A stretch of DNA of 6,086 nucleotides from Cyanobacteria bacterium UBA8803 (lineage in GTDB: Bacteria > Cyanobacteriota > Cyanobacteriia > Cyanobacteriales > Coleofasciculaceae). The stretch lies in the NCBI GenBank assembly GCA_003505715.1, contig DNXU01000174.1, forward strand, positions 6,820 through 12,905, read 5' to 3'. This document shows positions 1-6,086 of the stretch, piece by piece. The position numbers and the translations under genes are program-made. Each line of letters begins with the position of its first letter. Position 1 is the stretch's first letter. The notes under the pieces are model-generated. The model saw only the letters and a program-made list of their open reading frames with translations. It was not told the origin of the DNA and did no database searches.

Positions 1-1910
1 CGGAGCGTCTGCGCTGGAGTTGGGGTATCGTGGGTCATTTGATGGCTGTTAAAAACACCCCCGAACTGCGGGAAGCTCAGGAAACCGTACAGCCCAAAGT
101 TGTTCAGTTTATAAATAAGCTCAACCAAAGCCAACCCCTCTACAAAGCATTCAAAGCACTGCATCAGGGGGAGGAGTGGCACCACTTGGACAGCGCACAG
201 CAACGGATTGTAGAGGCAGCGATCCGAGATGCAGAACTCTCCGGCGTGGGGTTGGAAGGCGAGAAACGCGATCGCTTTAATCAAATTCAACTAGAGCTGG
301 CAGAACTTGGCACTAAGTTTTCTAACAACGTGCTGGATGCAACCAAGGCATTTAGCCTGACGCTGACTAACCTAGAAGAAGTAAATGGGTTGCCCCCGAG
401 TTTAAAGAGTTTAGCTGCACAGGCAGCACGGGCAGCGGGTGAAGAAAACGCGACCCCCGAACAGGGGCCTTGGCGGATTACCTTAGATTACCCCAGTTAT
501 GTCCCCTTCATGCAACACAGTACCCGTCGCGATTTGCGGGAAAACCTCTACAAAGCCTTTATCAGCCGTGCCTCTTCAGGTGAGTGGAGTAACAATCCCC
601 TGATCGAGCGGATTTTAGAGCTGCGTCAAGAAAAAGCCAAACTGTTAGAGTTTGAAAGTTATGCTCAATTGAGCCTAGCTAGTAAAATGGCTCCTAATGT
701 CGAGTCCGTAGAGGCGCTGCTAGAAGAATTGCGTCAGGTCAGTTATGATGCAGCTGTTAAAGACTTGGAAGAGTTAAAAGCCTTTGCTGCTACCAAAGGT
801 GCTGCGGAAGCTAGCGATTTGAAGCATTGGGATATCAGCTTTTGGTCAGAACGTCAACGGGAAGAAAAGTTTGCCTTTAGCGCGGAAGAACTGCGCCCCT
901 ACTTTCCTCTACCTCAAGTGTTAGATGGACTCTTTACCCTAGTCAAGCGACTTTTCGGCGTTACCGTTACGGCAGCTGATGGGACTGCTCCTGTGTGGCA
1001 TGAAGATGTGCGTTATTTCCAAATTGCTGACGAGACGGGCAAACCTATTGCTTACTTCTATTTAGATCCTTATAGCCGTCCTGCTGAGAAGCGTGGCGGT
1101 GCCTGGATGGATGATTGTCTGGGTCGTGCCAAAATGGCTGAAAATGGCACTACGACTACCCGCTTGCCTGTAGCTTATTTGGTATGCAACCAAACTCCTC
1201 CAGTAGACGGTAAGCCCAGCCTGATGACCTTCGATGAGGTAGAAACCCTCTTCCACGAGTTCGGTCACGGCTTGCAACACATGCTGACCAAGATAGATTA
1301 TCCCGGAGCATCAGGGATTAATAATGTGGAATGGGATGCGGTAGAACTGCCCAGTCAGTTCATGGAAAACTGGTGTTACGATCGACCCACGTTGATGGGC
1401 ATGGCAAGACATTACGAGACTGGGGAGCCACTGCCAGAGCATTATTACCAGAAGTTGCTAGCTGCCCGCCATTATATGAGCGGCAGCACCATGTTGCGGC
1501 AGTTACACTTTGGCTTTGTCGATCTAGAACTGCATCACCGCTATCAACCGGGTGGCGATGAAACCCCGCCAGATGTGCGCCACCGCATTGCCAAAACAAC
1601 GACAATTTTATCTCCCTTGCCAGAAGATGCCTTTTTGTGTGCGTTTACTCATATCTTTGGTGGTGGCTATGCCGCAGGATATTACAGTTACAAATGGGCC
1701 GAAGTCCTAAGTGCGGATGCCTTTGCCGCCTTTGAGGAAGCTGGCTTAGACAACGAAGAAGCGATCGCAGCTATTGGCAAGCGCTACCGGGATACAGTCC
1801 TAGCGTTAGGCGGCGGGTTACATCCCATGGAAGTATTCAAAGCCTTCCGGGGTCGCGAACCGAAGACCGAACCTTTACTCAGACACAGTGGGTTAGGGAA
1901 TGGGGAATAG
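1..1910 (+). CDS. prlC: Oligopeptidase A, M3 family zinc metallopeptidase (5'-truncated by window edge)
   Basis: Cytosolic M3 (thimet oligopeptidase-like) zinc peptidase, which in this family degrades short peptides, including cleaved signal peptides. The frame is open from base 3, giving 635 visible residues. Seen directly: the zinc motif HEFGH (bases 1254-1268), the third zinc ligand Glu in VELPSQ (1344-1346), and the substrate-binding cluster with His at 1650 and Tyr at 1668, 1680 and 1689, followed by KWAEVLSADAF. By comparison, E. coli OpdA is about 680 aa, so roughly 50-70 N-terminal residues lie outside the window. A GTG at base 30 could be read as a start, but the codons before it (ERLRWSWGI) continue the conserved family sequence, so it encodes an internal Val. 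The C-terminus is odd: the last residues, GLGNGE, and the TAG stop are encoded by the heptamer repeat that begins at 1896, so the native end may have been replaced. The family assignment is very secure. The physiological substrate is inferred from the family. Confidence 0.95.
   Translation, partial: ERLRWSWGIVGHLMAVKNTPELREAQETVQPKVVQFINKLNQSQPLYKAFKALHQGEEWHHLDSAQQRIVEAAIRDAELSGVGLEGEKRDRFNQIQLELAELGTKFSNNVLDATKAFSLTLTNLEEVNGLPPSLKSLAAQAARAAGEENATPEQGPWRITLDYPSYVPFMQHSTRRDLRENLYKAFISRASSGEWSNNPLIERILELRQEKAKLLEFESYAQLSLASKMAPNVESVEALLEELRQVSYDAAVKDLEELKAFAATKGAAEASDLKHWDISFWSERQREEKFAFSAEELRPYFPLPQVLDGLFTLVKRLFGVTVTAADGTAPVWHEDVRYFQIADETGKPIAYFYLDPYSRPAEKRGGAWMDDCLGRAKMAENGTTTTRLPVAYLVCNQTPPVDGKPSLMTFDEVETLFHEFGHGLQHMLTKIDYPGASGINNVEWDAVELPSQFMENWCYDRPTLMGMARHYETGEPLPEHYYQKLLAARHYMSGSTMLRQLHFGFVDLELHHRYQPGGDETPPDVRHRIAKTTTILSPLPEDAFLCAFTHIFGGGYAAGYYSYKWAEVLSADAFAAFEEAGLDNEEAIAAIGKRYRDTVLALGGGLHPMEVFKAFRGREPKTEPLLRHSGLGNGE
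268..275. repeat. HIP1 octamer GCGATCGC
   Basis: Perfect palindromic octamer inside the peptidase gene. HIP1 is strongly over-represented in many cyanobacterial genomes and is the main lineage clue here. Further copies are at 1761-1768, 2021-2028 and 2956-2963. Confidence 0.85.
1761..1768. repeat. HIP1 octamer GCGATCGC
   Basis: Second perfect HIP1 copy, near the 3' end of the peptidase gene, where it encodes part of EAIAAI. Confidence 0.85.
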
Positions 1911-1981
1911 GGAATAGGGAATGGGGAATAGGGAATGGGAGCTGGGAGAGCCAATTACCCATTCCCAATTACCAATTACCC
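1896..1981. repeat. Heptamer tandem repeat array (STRR-like), two opposed blocks
   Basis: Six consecutive heptamers of consensus GGGAATR occupy 1896-1937 (G, A, A, G, A, G at the last position), followed by a degenerate GGAGCTG and GGAGAG. From 1951 the pattern flips to the complementary strand: CCAATTA, CCCATTC, CCAATTA, CCAATTA, then CCC to 1981. Short tandemly repeated heptamers of this kind are an established feature of filamentous cyanobacterial genomes. The first block covers the stop codon of the peptidase (1908-1910). The two opposed blocks suggest either an inverted pair of arrays or one element with a fold-back design. Confidence 0.85.
1931..1966. repeat. Inverted repeat within the heptamer array
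   Basis: GGGAATGGG (1931-1939) is exactly complementary to CCCATTCCC (1958-1966), giving a 9-bp perfect stem around an 18-nt loop just after the peptidase stop. No T-run follows, so it does not look like a standard intrinsic terminator. It could still slow RNA decay or polymerase in the peptidase 3' UTR, which is inference only. Confidence 0.6.
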
Positions 1982-2123
1982 TGACGGGGCGACAACTATT
2001 TGAAGGGTTATTGCTGGGATGCGATCGCATCCTTTGGCGACTCCTGAAAACAAAATCTGCGGCTAAGGTAGTAACAAGGCTTCATGAATACCCTAGAGGG
2101 CGTGTGCAGGTAGAGATACAGAG
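1982..2123 (+). other. Spacer upstream of the NACHT gene; promoter expected but not identified
   Basis: This gap must contain the promoter of the downstream gene unless it is read through from the peptidase. I see no pair of -35 and -10 boxes with proper spacing and no strong Shine-Dalgarno sequence; there are only weak GAG and AGG triplets at 2113-2115 and 2108-2110. The only marked structure is the HIP1 palindrome at 2017-2032. A reading frame from 1921 crosses the gap and overlaps the next start (ATGA at 2124-2127), but it looks spurious because its first third is repeat DNA. Confidence 0.4.
2017..2032. repeat. 16-bp perfect palindrome centred on a HIP1 site
   Basis: GGATGCGATCGCATCC reads the same on both strands and contains GCGATCGC at 2021-2028. 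It lies about 90 bp before the start of the NACHT gene, in the gap between the genes. It may only be an extended HIP1 site. Its position would also suit binding by a dimeric regulator, but nothing else supports that. Confidence 0.5.
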
Positions 2124-5100
2124 ATGAGCGGAAGTGGAGGCGGTGGTGGATACGAATATCAAGCGCGGGCAGCAGCTTATATTAATGCACATATATTGGC
2201 TCAACAACCGTTAGGCTGGCTCCTCGAACACTCAACTCCTGATGTTCCTATTGCTGTGGTAGAAGAAACCAACGGACCTGGAGATGACATTAATATCACG
2301 CTTGAGGATGGTGCAGTTATAGAACTTCAAGCCAAGCATGGTTTGAAAAAGGATAAAGATTTTTGGGAGGCAATTGTAAAGCTAGCTAATGGACTCAGAC
2401 AGCAACCATCGCTGTATGGCATTTTGCTGACTGACTCAACAGCAAGCGGAACCATTAAAGATAAACTGCGCCAAGACCTGAAGCGACTGGGACAAGGACG
2501 AACAGACGATCTCAAGAAAATAACCCAGGAAGTTATAGATAAGCTTAACGCAGAAGACATTCGAAATACTACGACACTTTTCAGGCGTCTTCAGATTATT
2601 GTTATTGATCTTGACGATGATTCCCAAGGTGCGAAATCAGCGCAAATATTACTTTCACAAGTCATAAACGACCAAAAGCAAGCTGGACAAGCTTGGAATA
2701 CCTTAGTTAAGGATGGGTTCAGCCTGATTACAAATAGAGGGCGTCGCGATTCCGAAGGCTTAGCACGGCTATTGAGTAGACACCACATTCAGCTATCTGC
2801 GACAGGAGTAAATCTAGCTGTTGTTGCTGAACGTTACAGAGCATGGCTCAGGGAAACTACCACTCACTTCACCGTTCCTGGACTTGGCATAGAGCTACCT
2901 ATTGAAACTGCTTGGATTCAGCTTCAAGCCTATGGAAGCTCTGAAACAGAAGAACGCGATCGCCCCAAGACAATAGAAGAGTGGCTTGCTTCTTACCATG
3001 AGTGGTCAAGATTAGCAGCGCGTCGTGAAGACCGTAGCAAAGCTTTTGATGCAGACTATATTGCGGAGTTCAATCGCCAGATTGTTGTTATAGGTGGACC
3101 TGGAGCTGGGAAAAGCACACTCTTGAGGCGCGTCGCCCATCGTCTAGCTGGTTTGGGAAAACGGGTTCTGTTGATTCGGCTTCCCCATGTTGCCAAGTAT
3201 TTCGAGCAGGGGAAAACTTTTGAAGAAGCGATTCTGAAGGTTGCTGCTGATGGCTCTGGTATTGAAATAGACCAACTACAGCTCATACTCGCCAATCGTG
3301 ACTATCTGTTAGCAGACGGGCTTGATGAATGCGATCCTCAACGAGCAACCATAGCGAACGCGCTATTTAGGTGGGTGGCAGGTCACTCTCATACCAGAGT
3401 TGTTGTAACTACTCGTCCTGTTGGTCATGATGCAGGGCTACTTCCTGGCTGGGAATATGCGGAACTCCTGCCACTCGATCCACAAGGAATTAGGAAGAAT
3501 GCTCAGCAACTCATAGAAGCTAAGTTTACGGACAAAACTCAACTCGAAGAGCAGTTAGCTTTATTTGAACAGCGGCTAGAAACCAATAGAACAGCATCCC
3601 TTGCAGCACGAAATCCATTGCTGTTAGGATTTCTGGTCCAGTTATCAATCAACGGTATCGAGCTGGTGCAGCAACGTGCAGGGTTGTACGAAAGCATCAT
3701 TGAGCTAGTCTACAATCAATCTTTACCTGATAGAGAATCAAAAACTGATCTTGATGCTCCAGTTGCTTTTCGCGTTATCGAGACGATTGGCTGGATTCTT
3801 CAGACTACACCAGGAATTCCCGAACGCAAACTGGTTGAATTGCTAGGTCAAGAACTGGCTAATGAACTAGATCTCAAACCATTAGCTGCACAAAGAGAAG
3901 CTCAAAAAGGACTTGAGTTTTGGGAAGAGCGGCGTATCATCGAACGCCTTAGCGTAGGACATCAAAATGCAGTTACTTTTGTACATCCATCGTTAGGAGA
4001 GTATGCAGCAGGGCGGTATGCCTCTCGTCTAAGTGAAAAGGAAGTACACCAGTGGTTAGCTCGTGTCAGACGGCAACCAAAGTGGAGGGAATCGATACTC
4101 TTTTGTGCTGGTGCAGGTGCGGCTGAACGAATTAGCACCCAGTTGCTTGAGCTTGACAATCCAGAGGAACCGACTTCAACTGAGGCTGTACTAGCTGCCG
4201 CCGCTCTGGCGGAAACTACTGAACCACCACTTAAACTTATGGAGGCAGTAGCCAATCAGATTCTACCGCGACTAAAATCACCCATTCCTGACGTAGTTTT
4301 TGAAGCTGCCCAAGCACTCTTAGCACTTGCAGATTTGGCTCCAAACATTATTGGAACTATTGCACAATCCTTGTTTAAGCAGGCTCAGTCATGGACTCGA
4401 TTAGCTGCGACTATGCTTGCATTGGCATGTGGAGAGGATTACGTAGATTTAGACATCTTGAAAGAGGTACTTGACAACATTATTGCTGAACCAGCGCAAG
4501 CACCTGTACCATTCCTTAGTAAACCTAAGAAATCTAAGAGGTATGGAAGATTTGGATGGGAGTTTCAAAATCATGTTTTGCTTCAGGGTTTCCAACTACT
4601 CCTAAAGAAGCAGCCAGGTTTAGAAACGGCTAAACAAATTGAGCAAATAATCTCTACAGGAACTCTAAGCTTTGGTACTAGTAGCTCACTTAGGAATCTC
4701 CTAACAACTTATGTCTTAGAAAAACGAAAAAGTGAAGAGCAACAGGAAGATATAGAGGAATGGAAACTTCTCTGGTGCAAGCTGATCCGCCCTGATAAGC
4801 TTTTTGCTGAGTTTAATCCACGGAAGTTATTAACAGACTTGAGGCGGCGTGAACGGACAAGAGATGCTGATCGGGCAATTCTTGAGGCAGTTCTTCGGAC
4901 TACAGATAGCATCCCAGTTTCGCAGGTTCTACCACCACAAGCGCTAGTTCATATTGGAGCTCTTATTGGAGGAATAGGTTGGGAGAACCTTTCTGTATCA
5001 GAGTGGGATGTTATGGGTCACCGCCACGATCTGAAAGCTGTAGACGCTGTGCTCAAGGGTATGATTGCGGTACTAGAGATTGATCCTCAAAGAGTAGCGA

Positions 5101-5651
5101 CAGAGGCAGCATCGGTTCTAGAGGATATCAAACGCACCGATTCCTATGATTTAGATGCCATCGAAGTCGCATTACAAACAAAAGAAAACATAGAAAATAA
5201 GTCTCAAGGTTTTGCATGGGCTTTAGAGCAAATCGAAAAGCTCCTCGAAGAGTCTAAGGGAGGTAGCCTTTTTGGGAAAATTCCCCAAGTCCCCGTCAAG
5301 TTTCGATGGCAGCGTGCTAGAGAAGTTGATCTTTCTCCAAAGGACTTGGTACGTGCCCTCGATCATCCTTCTGAAATTATTGTGAGAAGTGCAGCGCTAC
5401 TGTTGGCAAATGGAGCCAGAGGGAATGAAGTTGCTCCAGTAGAATCACTGCGTATATTTAAGAGCAAGCTGATTGAACTATTTGATTCTCCATATACTGA
5501 GATCCGAGAAATTATGGTGCGGGCTTTGGCAAGTGCTGATTGGCTTGACCGAGAAGAAGCTATCATTTTGGCACAGAAGGCATTACAAGATAATGATCTT
5601 GCCGTTCGTGACCAAGCCGTTGAAACCTTACGGATTCTTGAAAGCCAGTAA
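2124..5651 (+). CDS. Nuclease-NACHT-HEAT protein, bacterial NLR-like (bNACHT/Avs-like STAND) anti-phage defence protein
   Basis: Predicted single-protein immune effector of 1175 aa, cytosolic, with no signal peptide or membrane segment seen. Residues 1-150 look like a PD-(D/E)xK nuclease of the DUF4297/Mrr-like group: a Gly-rich start then YEYQ (10-13), acidic GDDI (53-56), and ELQAKH (67-72) carrying the QxK form of the active site (Q69, K71). Residues 150-310 form a mixed linker. Residues 318-630 form NACHT: Walker A GGPGAGKST (324-332), Walker B LLADGLDE (395-402), sensor-1-like TTRP (429-432), and the winged-helix end motif FVHPSLGEYAAG (619-630). Residues 640-1175 are alpha-helical, with HEAT-like units clearest at about 723-770 and 1076-1173. 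An in-frame stop at 2094-2096 leaves ATG 2124 as the only plausible start. The ribosome binding site is weak. In known bNACHT/Avs proteins the C-terminus senses a phage cue, NACHT oligomerises and the N-terminus kills or cleaves. The domain calls are firm; the anti-phage role, the trigger and the nuclease activity are inferred. The nearest alternative is a non-defence STAND regulator with a dead nuclease fold. Confidence 0.9.
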   Translation: MSGSGGGGGYEYQARAAAYINAHILAQQPLGWLLEHSTPDVPIAVVEETNGPGDDINITLEDGAVIELQAKHGLKKDKDFWEAIVKLANGLRQQPSLYGILLTDSTASGTIKDKLRQDLKRLGQGRTDDLKKITQEVIDKLNAEDIRNTTTLFRRLQIIVIDLDDDSQGAKSAQILLSQVINDQKQAGQAWNTLVKDGFSLITNRGRRDSEGLARLLSRHHIQLSATGVNLAVVAERYRAWLRETTTHFTVPGLGIELPIETAWIQLQAYGSSETEERDRPKTIEEWLASYHEWSRLAARREDRSKAFDADYIAEFNRQIVVIGGPGAGKSTLLRRVAHRLAGLGKRVLLIRLPHVAKYFEQGKTFEEAILKVAADGSGIEIDQLQLILANRDYLLADGLDECDPQRATIANALFRWVAGHSHTRVVVTTRPVGHDAGLLPGWEYAELLPLDPQGIRKNAQQLIEAKFTDKTQLEEQLALFEQRLETNRTASLAARNPLLLGFLVQLSINGIELVQQRAGLYESIIELVYNQSLPDRESKTDLDAPVAFRVIETIGWILQTTPGIPERKLVELLGQELANELDLKPLAAQREAQKGLEFWEERRIIERLSVGHQNAVTFVHPSLGEYAAGRYASRLSEKEVHQWLARVRRQPKWRESILFCAGAGAAERISTQLLELDNPEEPTSTEAVLAAAALAETTEPPLKLMEAVANQILPRLKSPIPDVVFEAAQALLALADLAPNIIGTIAQSLFKQAQSWTRLAATMLALACGEDYVDLDILKEVLDNIIAEPAQAPVPFLSKPKKSKRYGRFGWEFQNHVLLQGFQLLLKKQPGLETAKQIEQIISTGTLSFGTSSSLRNLLTTYVLEKRKSEEQQEDIEEWKLLWCKLIRPDKLFAEFNPRKLLTDLRRRERTRDADRAILEAVLRTTDSIPVSQVLPPQALVHIGALIGGIGWENLSVSEWDVMGHRHDLKAVDAVLKGMIAVLEIDPQRVATEAASVLEDIKRTDSYDLDAIEVALQTKENIENKSQGFAWALEQIEKLLEESKGGSLFGKIPQVPVKFRWQRAREVDLSPKDLVRALDHPSEIIVRSAALLLANGARGNEVAPVESLRIFKSKLIELFDSPYTEIREIMVRALASADWLDREEAIILAQKALQDNDLAVRDQAVETLRILESQ
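2956..2963. repeat. HIP1 octamer GCGATCGC
   Basis: HIP1 copy inside the NACHT gene (linker before NACHT, encoding part of ERDRPK). Its presence suggests the gene has resided in, or moved among, HIP1-bearing cyanobacteria rather than arriving recently from a distant phylum. Confidence 0.85.
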
Positions 5652-5905
5652 TGCGGAAATTCCAGTACAGTCATAGGCGAGCGCACTGGGGTTGCAGAGC
5701 AATATTACCCTTCGTTACGTTAATCATCGCTAAGATTTACCCGAAGGTCGGCAGCGATGTCACAGCTAGCGCAACGGATGCTGTGAAAGATTTTTCCACT
5801 CTTGGGAGATGGATGTCAAAAAGCTCAGGTATCGTAGTAATTGATGCTGGCTACAGCAATAACACAACATTTCTGCTGGAGCTGGAAAAACGGCAACTTA
5901 ATTAG
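5651..5905 (+). CDS. Doubtful small hypothetical ORF, start overlapping the NACHT stop
   Basis: Reading frame of 84 codons whose ATG shares one base with the TAA stop of the NACHT gene (TAATG), an arrangement typical of translational coupling. The product is not recognised. It has a basic N-terminus (MRKFQYSHRRAHWGCR), a short hydrophobic stretch (LPFVTLIIAKIY, about residues 19-30), then a polar segment without known motifs. The hydrophobic stretch is too short for a confident membrane helix. Against it: there is no Shine-Dalgarno sequence other than what coupling could provide, the first 20 codons have unusual composition (rare AGG/AGA Arg, Trp, Cys), and a frame of this length can arise by chance. 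It may be a remnant of a decayed gene. Confidence 0.25.
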   Translation: MRKFQYSHRRAHWGCRAILPFVTLIIAKIYPKVGSDVTASATDAVKDFSTLGRWMSKSSGIVVIDAGYSNNTTFLLELEKRQLN

Positions 5906-5949
5906 TCAGAGGGATTAGCCAAAAACCGCAAAGTCAGAATTGATATGAT

Positions 5950-6073
5950 GTCCGGCAAATCACCCATAATAAAACCTGCCGCAGGGCGGGTTTTGACTTA
6001 AGCCATATCTGCGGATCGCACAATATTGGTCGCTAAACCCGCCCCTACAGATATTATGGGTGTTTAACGGGAC
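5950..6073. repeat. MITE-like inverted-repeat element (about 102-124 bp)
   Basis: Perfect 11-bp inverted termini CACCCATAATA (5961-5971) and TATTATGGGTG (6052-6062), with outer GTCC (5950-5953) and GGAC (6070-6073) also complementary at matching distance. Inside, GGGCGGGTTT (5984-5993) is complementary to AAACCCGCCC (6035-6044), and ATATCTG (6005-6011) to CAGATAT (6048-6054). No coding capacity is seen. Small palindromic non-autonomous elements are common between cyanobacterial genes. I cannot see a clear target-site duplication, so the exact ends and class are uncertain. Confidence 0.6.
5971..5994. terminator. Candidate bidirectional intrinsic terminator hairpin
   Basis: AAAACCTGCC (5971-5980), tetraloop GCAG, GGCGGGTTTT (5985-5994): a 10-bp stem with one G-T pair, GC-rich at the top, with A4 before and T4 after. 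The symmetry would let it terminate transcripts from either side. It lies about 320 bp after the NACHT stop, inside the inverted-repeat element. The T-run is short (four), so strength is uncertain. Confidence 0.45.
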
Positions 6074-6086
6074 TTAAACAAATTTC

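Noticed and set aside
30..44. GTG at 30 or ATG at 42 as the start of the peptidase gene
   Set aside because: Codons from base 3 onward (ERLRWSWGIVGHLM) continue the conserved family sequence in the same frame, so the gene is cut by the window edge and these are internal codons.
1062..1605. Small ORFs on both strands within the peptidase gene
   Set aside because: They overlap the zinc-binding core of a well-supported gene and have no features of their own.
1896..1981. CRISPR array
   Set aside because: The units are contiguous 7-mers without spacers, which is tandem repeat rather than CRISPR structure.
1921..2127. 68-codon ORF before the NACHT gene, overlapping its start as ATGA
   Set aside because: Its ATG and about the first 20 codons are made of the heptamer arrays, it has no recognisable domain, and its remaining codons run through the HIP1 palindrome. 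The overlap is probably accidental, although homologs keeping it would reopen the question.
3962..4255. 97-codon minus-strand ORF opposite the NACHT gene
   Set aside because: Low-complexity Ser/Ala composition, antisense to the winged-helix end and first helical repeats of a well-supported gene.
5363..5686. 107-codon minus-strand ORF opposite the 3' end of the NACHT gene
   Set aside because: It lies antisense to clear HEAT-like coding sequence, is Ser- and Arg-rich as expected for a shadow frame, and shows no family motif.

Overview
The window comes from a cyanobacterium, most likely a filamentous one. The evidence is four copies of the cyanobacterial HIP1 octamer GCGATCGC (268, 1761, 2021, 2956), heptameric GGGAATR/CCAATTA tandem repeats of the kind known as STRRs in filamentous cyanobacteria, and an M3 peptidase of cyanobacterial type. 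The genus cannot be fixed from the sequence.

Layout, left to right. Bases 1-1910 hold most of a housekeeping oligopeptidase A (M3 metallopeptidase). Its start lies beyond the left edge, and its last codons and stop run into a heptamer repeat array. Bases 1896-1981 are that array: G-rich heptamers followed by oppositely oriented C-rich heptamers, able to fold into a hairpin. Bases 1982-2123 form a short spacer with a 16-bp palindrome centred on a HIP1 site. Bases 2124-5651 encode one large protein (1175 aa) with an N-terminal PD-(D/E)xK-type nuclease domain (DUF4297/Mrr-like), a central NACHT NTPase and a long alpha-helical, HEAT-like C-terminus. This is the architecture of bacterial NLR-like (bNACHT/Avs-like STAND) anti-phage proteins. 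A doubtful 84-codon ORF starts on the stop codon of that gene (TAATG overlap, 5651-5905). The right end (about 5950-6073) is a compact inverted-repeat element resembling a MITE, containing a hairpin that looks like a bidirectional intrinsic terminator.

How the parts fit. The peptidase is a core gene and has no evident functional link to its neighbour. The NACHT gene looks like an accessory, probably stand-alone defence gene placed between a core gene and repeat-rich DNA. The inferred mode of action is that the C-terminal repeats sense a phage or stress cue, NACHT uses NTP to assemble, and the N-terminal nuclease cuts DNA. The sensed cue and the nuclease target cannot be read from the sequence.
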